A stretch of DNA of 64,000 bases. Source: Amia ocellicauda (lineage: Eukaryota > Chordata > Actinopteri > Amiiformes > Amiidae). Every line of letters starts with the position of its first letter. Positions within the stretch are counted from its first letter, which is position 1. The stretch is taken from positions 28,252,068-28,316,067 of the forward strand of contig NC_089853.1 in assembly GCF_036373705.1 (NCBI RefSeq). Reading direction: 5' to 3'. Shown here in pieces: positions 26,301-39,857 of the stretch. The translations under genes were made by a program, and so were the position numbers. The notes below the pieces were generated by a model. It was not told the DNA's origin, did not search any database, and saw nothing but the letters and a program-made list of their open reading frames with translations.

Positions 26301-26899
26301 ATGCCATTGAGTGTGGCACAGTTTGAGGGACCCTGCTCCCAGGGGTAAATCTTCAGCATACCTTCATTGGAAAAGCTCTTGTGCCTCTTGGTTTGTGGCC
26401 AAACTTTTATCACATAACTGAGAAATTCAGCAATTATCCCTTTCCCTGTAGTGATTTAATTTAATTTGTGGTGATTGCACCCCAGCCCTCATTCCCCCTT
26501 CTCTCCTGTAGTTCCTTGTTGTGCCTTAACAGTTCAGTCCCTCCTTTGGTGTGTGGACCAAGTAATGGGATCAGCAAGCAATCTTCTGAGTCTGATTCAA
26601 ATACTAGACCTTCCTGCCCCCTAAGGTATTTGATCCAAACAGCTTCTGAATCATGTAATTTAATAATGTGTGCTGTAATCAAAACGTTCATGAGCTGTTT
26701 GGGCCATAATGCTGTAATGGGATTAATTGAGTGTCCAGTTTTTGAATCCCACTGGTCTATAGGGTGGGGGTGGGGGGGGGGGTTCTTCCATGAGGATTGT
26801 TAGAGAAATAACAATCTTTTTTTGTTTGTTTGTTTTTCTCTCAGGTGCTGTTGCTTCTTCAAGCGGAAACGGAAGAAGAACACTCCACGGCACAAATGA
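9087..26899 (+). CDS. csnk1g1: Casein kinase 1 gamma 1 (partial, 5' exons outside window)
   Basis: CK1-family Ser/Thr kinase, plasma-membrane anchored through C-terminal palmitoylation; gamma isoforms phosphorylate LRP6 in Wnt signalling (known). Exons: 9087-9238, 9482-9716, 12974-13059, 13402-13486, 13975-14123, 14583-14690, 17185-17295 (alternative), 18069-18175, 24185-24208 (alternative microexon), 26845-26899 with TGA. All junctions are GT-AG and phases agree. The first exon begins in phase at [15 protein letters not shown]. Exon 9482-9716 holds the catalytic loop [12 protein letters not shown], the metal-binding DFG in [11 protein letters not shown] and the CK1-specific [19 protein letters not shown]. 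The tail [12 protein letters not shown] and [14 protein letters not shown] points to gamma 1 rather than gamma 2 or 3, and linkage to trip4 supports this. The C-terminus is [17 protein letters not shown]: a cysteine cluster followed by a basic stretch. About 324 residues are encoded here without the alternative exons. Confidence 0.96.
9717..12973 (+). other. csnk1g1 intron
   Basis: Intron of 3.3 kb. It contains a (TA)n run near 11,273-11,299 and a T15 run near 11,470. The stretches 11,395-11,640 and 11,843-12,010 have the flavour of decayed interspersed repeats, but I cannot assign a family. No exon is recognised. Confidence 0.55.
14691..17184 (+). other. csnk1g1 intron
   Basis: Intron of 2.5 kb upstream of the 111-nt alternative exon. 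Its 3' end (17,100-17,184) is rich in C and T, giving a long polypyrimidine tract before the tandem acceptor. No other feature is seen. Confidence 0.6.
17185..17295 (+). other. csnk1g1: csnk1g1 alternative exon, 37 codons, tandem acceptor
   Basis: A 111-nt frame-preserving exon between the exons ending LRNQ and starting VVSSTNGEL. It encodes [13 protein letters not shown] at the start and [18 protein letters not shown] at the end, followed by a GTACAT donor. CSNK1G transcripts in other vertebrates are known to include or skip a closely similar insert (recalled, not checked). The acceptor reads AAGCAG (17,179-17,184), a NAGNAG tandem. Splicing at the first AG would add one Gln. Confidence 0.85.
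17296..18068 (+). other. csnk1g1 intron
   Basis: Intron of 773 bases between the 111-nt alternative exon and the VVSSTNGEL exon, ending CTATCTTAG. An A15 run is at about 17,753. No gene is seen. Confidence 0.6.
18176..19032 (+). other. csnk1g1 intron segment before Tc1 element
   Basis: AT-rich intron sequence ending in a (TA)n run (19,013-19,032), which is the insertion target of the Tc1 element at 19,033. No exon or RNA gene is recognised. Confidence 0.6.
19033..19234 (+). repeat. Left terminal inverted repeat of Tc1 element
   Basis: About 200 bp matching the reverse complement of 20,401-20,601 along its full length. Differences include a few extra bases near 19,160 (ACAAAACAATCC here against ACAAAATCC in the partner). 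Confidence 0.88.
19241..20235 (-). pseudogene. Tc1 transposase, two frameshifts
   Basis: Starts at an ATG (20,235-20,233): [20 protein letters not shown], followed by the helix-turn-helix [12 protein letters not shown]. The frame shifts near 19,965 (after KDLVNDL), continues [16 protein letters not shown] through WSDETK, and shifts again near 19,505 inside QHDNDPKH. It ends with [15 protein letters not shown] and MIANKY before the stop at 19,241. The three DDE positions (WSDE, QHDND, NPIE) all survive. About 340 residues if read through, the usual Tc1 size. The two indels are the obvious lesions, so decay is recent. Confidence 0.9.
20279..20373. repeat. Perfect 43-bp inverted repeat inside Tc1 element
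   Basis: Arm 20,279-20,321 (starting AGGTGTCTTTTATACAGGTA) is the exact reverse complement of 20,331-20,373, with a 9-nt loop CCTTTAAGA. It lies between the transposase start codon and the right inverted end, and is additional to the terminal repeats. Confidence 0.95.
20401..20601 (-). repeat. Right terminal inverted repeat of Tc1 element
   Basis: Partner of 19,033-19,234. It begins GGGGATCAAATACTTATTTC and ends CCCCCTCACTG followed by the TA target site. Confidence 0.88.
20661..20750 (+). repeat. Dispersed repeat fragment, GGCAGACGCCC family
   Basis: TATTTCTTGGCAGACTCTCT followed by TTGTCCAGGACGACTTA and AATACAAAGTGCAATAATACAG. The same word order occurs at 22,688, 40,704 and 42,517, all on the + strand. 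Such sequences are frequent in fish genomes. I cannot tell from four copies whether this is a SINE tail or another element. Confidence 0.65.
20751..22687 (+). other. csnk1g1 intron, nothing recognised
   Basis: AT-rich intron with a T19 run near 21,026. Exon-like stretches were checked for CK1 similarity and acceptor-donor pairs, and none was convincing. Confidence 0.55.
22688..23060 (+). repeat. Dispersed repeat fragment, GGCAGACGCCC family (longer copy)
   Basis: Starts TTATTTCTTGGCAGATGCCC, TTATCCAGGGCGACTTACAA, CATAAGTGCAAAAATACAGT and AAGTACAAGGCATC. The first 83 bases match the copies at 20,661 and 42,500 closely. The remainder to about 23,060 is probably further family sequence that the shorter copies lack (inferred). 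Confidence 0.6.
23755..23999 (+). repeat. Probable interspersed repeat fragment
   Basis: The segment with GGAGCATATCAGCCCAGTCA, ACAGATGTGTCTTGAGCAGA and TTCCACCACTTGGGGGCGAT reads like an internal part of a fish interspersed repeat, possibly the continuation of the element starting at 22,688 after an unrelated interval. Assigned from recollection of repeat text, with no second copy in the window. Confidence 0.4.
24185..24208 (+). other. csnk1g1: csnk1g1 24-nt alternative microexon
   Basis: CTGTAG acceptor, 24 bases, then a GTGAGT donor. Joined to the preceding exon (ending in AA, phase 2) it replaces Lys with NCVKMLNLW before the CCCFF terminus and keeps the frame. A similar eight-residue insertion at this point is known in CSNK1G transcripts of other vertebrates (recalled). 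It lies next to the palmitoylated cysteine cluster, so inclusion would alter the membrane anchor region. An A17 run sits 30 bases downstream. Confidence 0.8.
24209..26844 (+). other. Last csnk1g1 intron
   Basis: Intron of 2.6 kb ending TTTTTCTCTCAG. It contains a G-rich run (26,764-26,782). No gene or mobile element is recognised. Confidence 0.6.
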
Positions 26900-29800
26900 T
26901 TTTTTGGAGTTTTTTTTTAAATAAAGTAAAATAAAGAAGACAACGAAAAGATCATAAACAAACGGCCTCCTGGGCGTTGTGAGTGAGCGACATGCACGTT
27001 TGATTGTTCTCATCTCTTGTTGGAAAAGAAATGTTTTTTTTTTTGTTTTTTTTATATACATATAATTGCTTTGGAACGGATGACTTGTCGCTTCACGTCT
27101 GAACCTTCTGCTGGGATAGAAGAGCTCCAACACACTCAGGCAGGATTGCACTTCTTAACTTGCTGTATTTTTTTTTTATTATTATTTGTTCGATTGAATT
27201 TTTGTCCAGCAGAAGCATAAGTACAGTGGGACTGCTAGGCCTCCAATCAGTTTTTATTTTTGCCGGCTCATCTTCCACAACGATGATAGATATAGAAAAA
27301 GAACTGAAAGATAAAGTGGGGACTGAGCTTTTTGTTTGCTCCTTCCCTTTTCCTGCCCCTCCACTCTTGGGGATTCGTCAGGGCATCCCTTTGTAACCCA
27401 TACAGCTGTGTCAATGGGGTGACCTCCTTGGGGAATTACTATTTTATGTTATTTTATTTTTTTGGTGGGGAAGCATAAATACTGTGAGAACTTTGAACTG
27501 CTGTCTGCTTTTGTTATTTTTCCCTTTTTTATTTTCTGAATCATTGCTATTTAAGGAAATCAGGGGCTGCTTGCTGTCATTTTAATTTTGCTTAACAGGA
27601 GCGAAGGAGGTTATTTGGGTTTTTTGTTTCCTTCTCTCTTCAGTTTTGCTCTTAGATGATTGTACTGGGCTCTCTTAAACAGTGATCTTATAACTCCAGT
27701 TTTCAGCTGCGAACCACAAGGCCTTTGGTGTCAGAAATTTAATATAACCTGAGTCTGTCTTACGTTAATAGAAAGTAAGAATCCATTCATAAGAATACTA
27801 AAATCTTAGTGAAGGCTCTTTGTCAATATGTAGAAGTCAAATAAGTGTCAAAGTTGAACCTCACAGTTCATCTCTGTATTCCTATATTGTTCCATGTCCT
27901 GGGGCTACAGAGAAAATAGTAACGTTGTGTGACAACTCAAGCTAGCTAATTCAAGCACTATGGCCTCTGGTATTCTCATTCTGCAAATGACTCTATTTAT
28001 TCACAGAAGCGTTTGCACTACAGGTCTGTGAAAAACAAGGAAATAAATGGCAGAATATCATCCCAGCACATGAAAGCGAGTGCCCATTAGATGCATGTGG
28101 TAATTAGCCCCGGCCAAGCCTCATTTGAGTGGGAGCATGTGATGTCTACTTCTGTTGGGCTGGCAGTAACAAGGGGGTGGGAGGTCAAAGAGGTGTAGAG
28201 TATATACTGTGAAAGGCCCAGAGGAGGGGATAGCTGAAAGCTGAGGATTCAAGCTGAAATTGTATTTCTTGCAGTTTTTGTTTACACTGCTAGTTTTCAT
28301 AACACTCCTGTATCGTCGTGGTTGGAAGCATCCAGCCATGCCTGCTACCTTGAGCCCCTTTACATAACTGGTTTGTCCAGAACTACATTTCTGAGACACT
28401 GGTTCGCTGGTCAATTGAATATTAGACTCAAAATATACATCTCCTTAAAGCCCATCCCTTCCCTTCTCTCTTGATAATGACATTGAGACTTGTGTGATCA
28501 GTAAGTTATATGAGGCTGCTTTAAACAAACCAAACCTCTTTAAGAAATAGGGCCTTACTGCTGATGGGCAAGAATACATGCAAGGTGTCAGTGACAGTCT
28601 TGAAGAATAAGAGTTTGAGGTTATGGAAAAGCCATTGAGTCAGGTTTAATCCACTTTTTTTAACCATGTCGGTTTTGGCCATAGAGAGGCCTCCCTGAAA
28701 GCCTTGTGGATGGTTAAGCACTGTGAACACCATCTAGTGGTCCACAGGCGGATATGCATTGCCTCTTCAATTTCTATTGCTCTAAATGAGGAAGGGGTGT
28801 GGGGACACAAGATTTTGAAATTGGAGTTAAACTTACTAATGTGAAAACTCATCAGTACCAGTAAGTTTCTTTAACACATGTCATGAAACGTATAAAATCT
28901 GTGGCAACAGACAAATTAAGAAATGTGACTAACGTACGTTTTTTTTTTTTTTTTTTTTTTTGTGTTGTTTGTGCTACAGTGTTGATTTAACAAGACCTTT
29001 ACACATGATTGCTTTGCTATTACAACTTTGATAGTCCAAGTGCTTCTATTTTTTGTTTTTCCCCCCAAGAAATCATCCAAGTCATTTTTGTCATGGGTTA
29101 CATTTTTTTTTATTTTTTTTTTAAATCACTTTATTTGCTAACACTGCATAACACAGAGGACTCCTTCCTCCTGGAGTGATTTGTATCCATGATCGAGATA
29201 TTCCATGCCTTCCCCACCATGAGTCTGTCCTAGGGGTTTCCCCACTGTATCTAGCCCTCAGAAATTATTGAATGGAAATAGACTTTTGGGGAAGATTTGA
29301 ACCCTGTGTTTATTTTATTTTTTACTTGGTTATGGCCAGTTTTGTTTCTTTTTGGGGGGGGTTCTCTGCTCAACACCAGAATCTCATAGGTGAAGCATTG
29401 TCCTAATGCTCAGTAGCTTCCTCTTCAAAACCTCTGTTTAAGTCTGGACCCAGGATGTCCCCGATGCTGCTGTGAGCTGTGTTAATTCCAACTCTAGCTG
29501 CCGTTCATGTTGTTTTCCCTCCTACAGCAAACCTAATAATGCTGTATTCTTAGCACTGTGCTGTTTGAACTTCAATTGTGCAGCAAGATATGGACCAATT
29601 GCTAGCTCCGACTGACTTAAAACACTGTAAAGGAAGATCGTTGACAGTTTTGTCTGTTTTGTTTCCAATGCGCATCATTTACTCGTCAGAATGAAACGTT
29701 GCAACGCCTTAACCAGAGCACCCTTTGGAACGCTCCATTTGAGTGTTTTTGTTTTTTAGTACATTTCTTTTTCTTAATGATTTTGTTTCTAGTACAAAGC

Positions 29801-30977
29801 TGGTCTGGTTTTCAATTCCCACACAGACGCATCCGTGAAGTTTGACCAAACGGGGCCCGTGTATTAACAGGACTGACCAGAACTTTGTTTCTCACTGTCT
29901 CCTTGCATTTAAGAGAAGAGGGTGTTCAGCTTGTGGAAAGAGAAGCTCGCACACGACATGTTTCCCATCCGGGGTCGATGCCAGACTGGGTGGCTGGGAG
30001 GGTGACGAGCTTCTTGGGGAGAAGAGTAAAGCAAAGCTAATAATACCAAATTCAGTCTTCTACCAAAATACAAGGCTGTCAGGAATAGTAAAGAGCAAAG
30101 TCCTGCCTCCTTTTACAATATTTACTTTTATTTAATTGTTTCTGAATTCTAGGGTGTACCCACAAACAAAACCGTGAGTGTAAAGCCACTTTATGTAGAT
30201 TGAGGGTTTAGGGGTTGTAGGTTTAGGGCCAGACTCACAGCTATGTAGATTAAGCTGTCAGGGATGCAATTCACCTGCAACGCTCAAATCAAGTTAATCT
30301 GTGGGTTGATTTAAAAACATACAAAAGACTTGAGAAAAATCTGAGAGGAATGTTGATCTGATGGGGGGGGTGGGGGGTGATTAACCACTGTTGTAATTGA
30401 GTGTGTTTCTGTTTGTCCTTTTTGGTCTTTTTGTTTTTCCTTCTCTGAAATAGCAGAAGGTTTCTCTTTGAATGAATGCGGAGTTCTTGATGTACGTAGT
30501 TACATGGTTGCCTTGCTTTTCTGTTCTGTTGATGCCAGCTCGTGCAAGATTGCAGCATTATTTACATGGGTTGTGTGAACCTTTTTAATGATGTTTTGTA
30601 AATGTGAACTGAAAATGTATGATATACTGTAGGTTCTTCTGTTATTGTTTCTCTTGTTTGTTTTTGTTTTTTTTGCTTTTCCCCCCAAAAAAAAAAAAAC
30701 AGCAGGTGAATTTGACTGCACTACATTTCTTTGCATATTGTTTACCAGAAATAAGATGCCAGTCTTGTACTGTACCTTAATCTTGTAAGACTTGGCTTGA
30801 TTTAAACCATGTGTTAGACGGAAAAAAAAAAAAAAAAAGCAAAAAAGCTGAATGGACAATATGATTAGTCTTCGCGAAAACCGTACATTTACCAAAATGC
30901 TTCCTTTTTTATTACTCCCTTACTTTTAATGTTCCTTTTTATACATATATATGTAATTATTTATAGCTGAATCCATT

Positions 30978-30983
30978 AATAAA
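30978..30983 (+). terminator. Candidate proximal poly(A) signal of csnk1g1
   Basis: AATAAA in ATTAATAAAACACTAG, with GGTGGGGTGCTGG about 30 bases downstream. Confidence 0.45.
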
Positions 30984-33022
30984 ACACTAGTCTGTGAAAA
31001 ATCACCTCCAGGTGGGGTGCTGGAATAAGTGTCCTGTTTAGACAAGTTAGTCTTCATAGAGGTACAATTTCATAGCCGCCACAATGCTCTTTGCATACCA
31101 AGAACTCATTATGAAAGTCCTCTGTACAGCAGGGATGTCTGTATATGTGCACAACTCTGTATAAACTTGTTTGTGTTGTTAATTTTTTTTGTTTTGTTCT
31201 AATTTCTTGTTTTGTATGTTGCTCTTGAGTCTAAATTATATATAAGACTTACTTGAATACACACACACACACACACACAATTAAAATTTTAAATTGGGAG
31301 TCATCTTTTGGGTTATTTAATATAGCTTCTGAACAGTGGATTTCTTGTAACAAAGAAAATGAAACATTTGTGTAATTAAAACCCTCCACTGAGTGTATGG
31401 TATTATTCTGCTGCAATACGTAATGTGCCTCTGATTACATTTAGGACACATAGTAGACTGGTTCTGTTGGCTTGCTGGTGTTTTTCCAACAAATTCATCC
31501 CCAACATAACTTATATATTTTAAGCTGCTGCTATCAGTTACAGGTATTCTGGATTTTTGTTTTGTCTGTCGCTTGATCTTTCTAGGGAGAAATAAATCCA
31601 TCCATTGATATCTTCATGGCCCTGTCTCTGATCAAATCAGGCTTTGAACCCTACACAAACTGTTATATTCCCGACGGTTCATTTCTTAATATTTCTTGCA
31701 GACGGGACAAATCTGTATTGGAAGAGGGCTTTTTCCCCCACTTTTATTTTCTCACTGGGTGATTGTTGTCACCCAATAAAGATGGCATTGCTTTTAGACT
31801 TCTGTGTTGCACAGATGTGCTACCCAGGTTGAAGGAGACCAGTCAGGATAGTCTGCTTCACCCCTCTATCTAGCTCCTGTGGGCATCAAAGCCAATGATG
31901 TAGCATATGATAAGCCCTCAATCATGCATGTATCCTTTTTAGAGAAACCAGCATAGGCTGCTATCTGCAAAGATTTTTTCACAACATTTGTAAGATGGGC
32001 TTTCTTGTAGTGGATTATGGACATGCAGCTCTTACACTGGAATTCCTTGCAGCCGCTATTCTATTTTCATGTACATTTTTAAAGGACGCTCTCTTCCAGG
32101 AATGATGTATATGTAAAAATAAATAATTTCCATAGCTGGGCACTTTCATCCTTTTGTTGCAGGCATGATGCTACGGCTCCCAAAAGCACACATTTAACTT
32201 CCTCTGTACATCATTCAGGCACCTTATGTTGTAACGGGAGCCATTTTGAAACAGCAGGCGTCATTCCTTGGTGGTGGTTGTGTGTTTTGCATTGGGACAG
32301 GCCCTGCTGTATAGTAGAAATTTTGTTACCATGGGAGATGTAGAACTACAGAAATAAAACAAAAACAGCCTAATGAATTCTATGAAATATGAAATCTTGA
32401 AAATTAATTTTTCATCTTTGGTTTATCAAGCCCAGATTTGCTTTACTGTATGTTGTTTCTTGCAGGAGGGGTGAGGGTGAATCTGAAACATGACTGCAAT
32501 ATTTTTGGTTGTTGTAAATTGTACAAAATGTACTATTGTATGTTAGTTTGATTTTTGTTTTTGTTTTAAAACCAATGGACATTGTAAGCAAAACATAAAT
32601 AAAGTCTGTTGAATAAGATTTCCCCACCCCAAAACATTGGAAAAGCAAACTATGTACAGAACTAGAAGACTTTAGTACTACTTGTATCCTGGCACTGGTT
32701 TTGAAAGCTTAGGTGAAAAGAACTAAGTCTTAAAACTGTATTTTGAATATTATTGTGTTGAATATGAATGTTACATAAAAATTGTATTTGAATGGATTAA
32801 CCTGGTAAAGGGCTGCAATTGTGAAGGACCCGTTTTGTTTTTTGTTTTTGTTTATTGTTTTGTTTCATTTTGGCAGAAAAAGGTCCTGATGCTGTCTGTC
32901 TTAAAATGCCTATTTTCCAGGGCCTCATGTGAAACACTTGTCACATGTGACCTTTAAAAATGTACACTTTTTATTCCCTCCGCATTTAAAGGGAAACTCA
33001 AGTTTGCACCCTTTTTTATGTA

Positions 33023-33028
33023 AATAAA
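33023..33028 (+). terminator. Candidate distal poly(A) signal of csnk1g1
   Basis: AATAAA in ATGTAAATAAAAAATC, followed within 40 bases by a GT-rich stretch (TGAGTTGTGGCG). It is the last strong signal before the intergenic Tc1-like fragment. Confidence 0.5.
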
Positions 33029-33495
33029 AAATCTCTCTTAACCTTTTCTATGAGTTGTGGCGTACCTTTTGTTTCCCCCGCTATGATTAGATGAGTAGAG
33101 GATACTGGACATATTGTCCATGTTTAGATGAATGGGCGTTTTTAGAATGCCGTAACCATAAAGTGAGTAGACAATATCTGTGCACTGTCCTGACCAGCAT
33201 TATCACGGCACCTTTACTGTCATTTCCAAGCATGGTGCTCTCGGAGGCCGTGATAATCAAATAGCAGTATTCCAGTTATTCCCTTATCCAAGCAAATAGA
33301 TTAGTATTCAATACAGACGCATAGGAGTAAATATAATGGTCAATCATGCGGTAGTGAAACATTGTGATTTGTGTTCAAAAGCCCTGTGAGTAATACTCTG
33401 TTCGGTAATTCTGTTGGATGACCTGCCTGTATTCAGAAGGTCCTCAAGTCAGAATGACTATTTGAATAAATTAAGATCTAAATCGATGATATATA

Positions 33496-33905
33496 CAGTT
33501 AGGTCCATTGATATTTGGACAGTGACACAATTGTCATCATTTTGGCTCTGTATGCCACCACAATGGATTTGAAAGGAAGCCATTTGAAAGCACAAGATGT
33601 GCTTTAAGTGTAGACTTGCATCTTTAATTTGAGGATAGTTGGGTGAACGGTGTAGGAATTACACTCATTTTTATATGTGGTCCCCCCAGTTTTAGGGGTT
33701 ACAAAGTATTTGGACAAACTAACATAATCATGAATTAAATTGTGAGTTTCAATACTTGGTTGCAGTCAATGACTGCCTGAAGTCTGGAACCCATAGACAT
33801 CACCAGATGCTGGGTTTCTTCCCTGGTGATGCTCTGCCAGGTCTGCACTGCAGCTGACTTTAGTTCCTGCTTTATTTTGGGGCGTTTTATCATTTTACAG
33901 ATTTG
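33496..33905 (-). mobile_element. Fragment of a Tc1-like DNA transposon
   Basis: Begins at TACAGTTAGGTCCATTGATA (TA then CAGTTAGG), a terminus I recognise from fish Tc1-like elements. The minus strand codes for what looks like a transposase C-terminus (VQTWQSITREETQHLVMSMG, then SRLQAVID; compare the W..I....LV.SM..R..AV pattern of Tc1 proteins). The right part of the element is missing and the sequence becomes unrelated after about 33,885-33,905. Confidence 0.7.
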
Positions 33906-34515
33906 GTATACATCCACACAACAATTTCCATATAATCCCAGGCAGTTGCAATATTGTGTTTAGGGTCCTTAACATTTCCTGTCTAGTTATTTCAAAGCGA
34001 TATTCAAGATAGTTTTATTGAAATAATATTATATAGCCCTGGTTTGATTTATGTGTATACAAATGTACTTTATCGTCTGACTTGTGGACCCTCTGAACGC
34101 AGGTCAGTCCCTGTTTTGTTCTTGGGAGTGAGAAAGAAACCCTCCATTAGGACACAGCCCACAGACCACAGAGGGGCAGCTTATTTCCGTGGGCATTTAG
34201 ATGGCCTCTGTATAATGAGTCCCATTCTGAATAACAATTACAGATAGAAAACATTGTGGGGAGGATCATCTCTGTATTGCGCACCTTGCTTCAGAAATAG
34301 GTGAGAAGTCTACTGCCATTGTCTGTATGCATGTTAAAGAACAGTAAGTAGGACTTCTAACAGCATTGTGAAAATAGTAAGAATAACCTAGCTGTGTTAA
34401 GGTTTGTGGATGTGAAATAATCTCGAATTGTCTTGTAATTTCCTAATGTCATTTGTTGATTTTTAAACCTCCCTCGCTAGGGGGCAGCACCAAATGCAGC
34501 GAGAGCTTGAGTGTG
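33906..34515 (+). other. Intergenic spacer before rps17
   Basis: Between the transposon fragment and the rps17 promoter. No gene, repeat family or RNA is recognised. Confidence 0.5.
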
Positions 34516-34604
34516 CGCCATTTCTCTTTTCACTTCCGAGTCCGCTGACCCTTTAAACTTCCTCTCCCGGCATGCCTTGTCCTCTTCTACCAACCTGATC
34601 CAAC
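34516..34604 (+). promoter_or_regulatory. rps17: rps17 core promoter and 5'UTR with oligopyrimidine tract
   Basis: Upstream of the ATG at 34,605 lie a YY1-like CGCCATTT (34,516-34,523), an ETS-like ACTTCCG (34,532-34,538) and pyrimidine tracts CTTCCTCTCCC and CCTCTTCTACC (34,581-34,591). The second tract is well placed to be the 5'-terminal oligopyrimidine (TOP) start of the mRNA, as in ribosomal protein genes generally, giving a 5'UTR of about 25 bases. No TATA box is evident. The transcription start is inferred. Confidence 0.65.
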
Positions 34605-38840
<4,236 letters not shown>

Positions 38841-38864
38841 ACGTACCTTTGTAATATATCTCTT

Positions 38865-38870
38865 AATAAA
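38865..38870 (+). terminator. rps17: rps17 poly(A) signal
   Basis: AATAAA 25 bases after the stop codon, followed by ATGTACACTGTGTGGAG (GT-rich). It gives the very short 3'UTR typical of ribosomal protein genes. Confidence 0.85.
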
Positions 38871-38889
38871 GAGAAAAAATGTACACTGT

Positions 38890-39404
38890 GTGGAGAGTTT
38901 GACTTCTTTCAGTTTGAGACCCGCTTACCTTGCTGTTTGAGCTGTTTGTTAACTAATAAATGTAGAAGTTAATGTGTGCATTAATGAAGAGGAAATTAGT
39001 TTTACTTTGGATCAAAAAAGACCTGCACACTCAACATTTTTCAAAATGTTTTGAAAGGTTTGGAAGGCAGTTTGCTGAAATGCGTCTGTTTTTCAAGTTC
39101 GGCTCTGGATTAGGATTAAATAATAAAAGCAGAGCTGTACTACTTTGATGTGCCTTGGATTCTGAGTGGAGTGTGCTGATCTCTTCTGATCTGTTTTGTC
39201 ATTTGTCCCTGCATCTCCACGTGAAGCAAGAGTTCAGATGCAGTGGGTGTAGTGATCCTTGTTTTATACTTGAACTAGTTTACCTTGGACATAACTGTTC
39301 AGTAATAGGTGTACTCTTGGTTATGTCTGTACTGAGACTATTTTTTTATTTTTTATTATAGTGCCTTTGGGATTCCTCTGTCCTTTCTTGGTATTAAAAA
39401 ATAA
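38890..39404. other. Convergent spacer between rps17 and the CFAP97-family gene
   Basis: About 500 bases with no recognised gene. A second AATAAA on the + strand is at about 38,955. TTTATT at 39,424-39,429 is a poly(A) signal for the minus-strand gene. Confidence 0.5.
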
Positions 39405-39423
39405 TTCAGATGATATTGCAGAT

Positions 39424-39429
39424 TTTATT
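39424..39429 (-). terminator. Candidate poly(A) signal of the cfap97d2-like gene
   Basis: AATAAA on the minus strand (TTTATT on +), 430 bases after the stop codon. Confidence 0.5.
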
Positions 39430-39857
39430 GCATTTCACCAAATGACATTGTGTCAAACAAAAAAAACAAGGGTAGTTTACAATTTATGTAACTTTTGCAT
39501 CTGAAAGCGAGGCTGTTTCTGAGATTTGGGTGGTGCACAATGCAATGTGCAATACATGTCACTGTTCAGAGTGAGGAAGCAAGACTTGTCCTAAAGATGC
39601 CTTGGTGTGTCATGTTTGACCTGCATATTAATTATTGACACGGGGCGTGTTTTTGGCTTCTCATTCCACCCAAGCTCTTCATACAACACATAACTGGACA
39701 CATGCATTTCCCAGTTTTTGTGCTGATTCAGAGGCTTATAAAATAATTAGTGATCAATGTTTGACAGTAGGTGACCTTGCATTGTTGAAGGATTCACATT
39801 TCGTTGCTGGGGTCCCTTCACTTCACCACACAAGGAGTGTGATTGTTTCCGAGTGGC

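Larger units (their letters stand above)
26900..33050 (+). other. csnk1g1: Probable csnk1g1 3'UTR
   Basis: After the TGA there is no further splice-supported coding sequence for 7.7 kb, and the strand is T-rich with many short T and A runs, as in long vertebrate 3'UTRs. Plausible poly(A) signals with GT-rich sequence downstream are AATAAA at 30,978, 32,598 and 33,023. The last is followed by TGAGTTGTGGCGTACCTTTTG and is my preferred end. A (CA)n run lies at 31,259-31,279. Extent is inferred; transcripts would be needed to fix the end. Confidence 0.6.

Noticed and set aside
26723..27151. 142-codon minus-strand open frame rich in Lys and Phe
   Set aside because: It is antisense to the last csnk1g1 exon and T-rich 3'UTR. 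The composition comes from homopolymer runs.
13500..30840. Long T and A runs (13,518, 21,026, 28,940, 30,823) as possible retroposon tails
   Set aside because: No target duplication or upstream retroposon body is recognisable next to these runs. They look like ordinary homopolymers.
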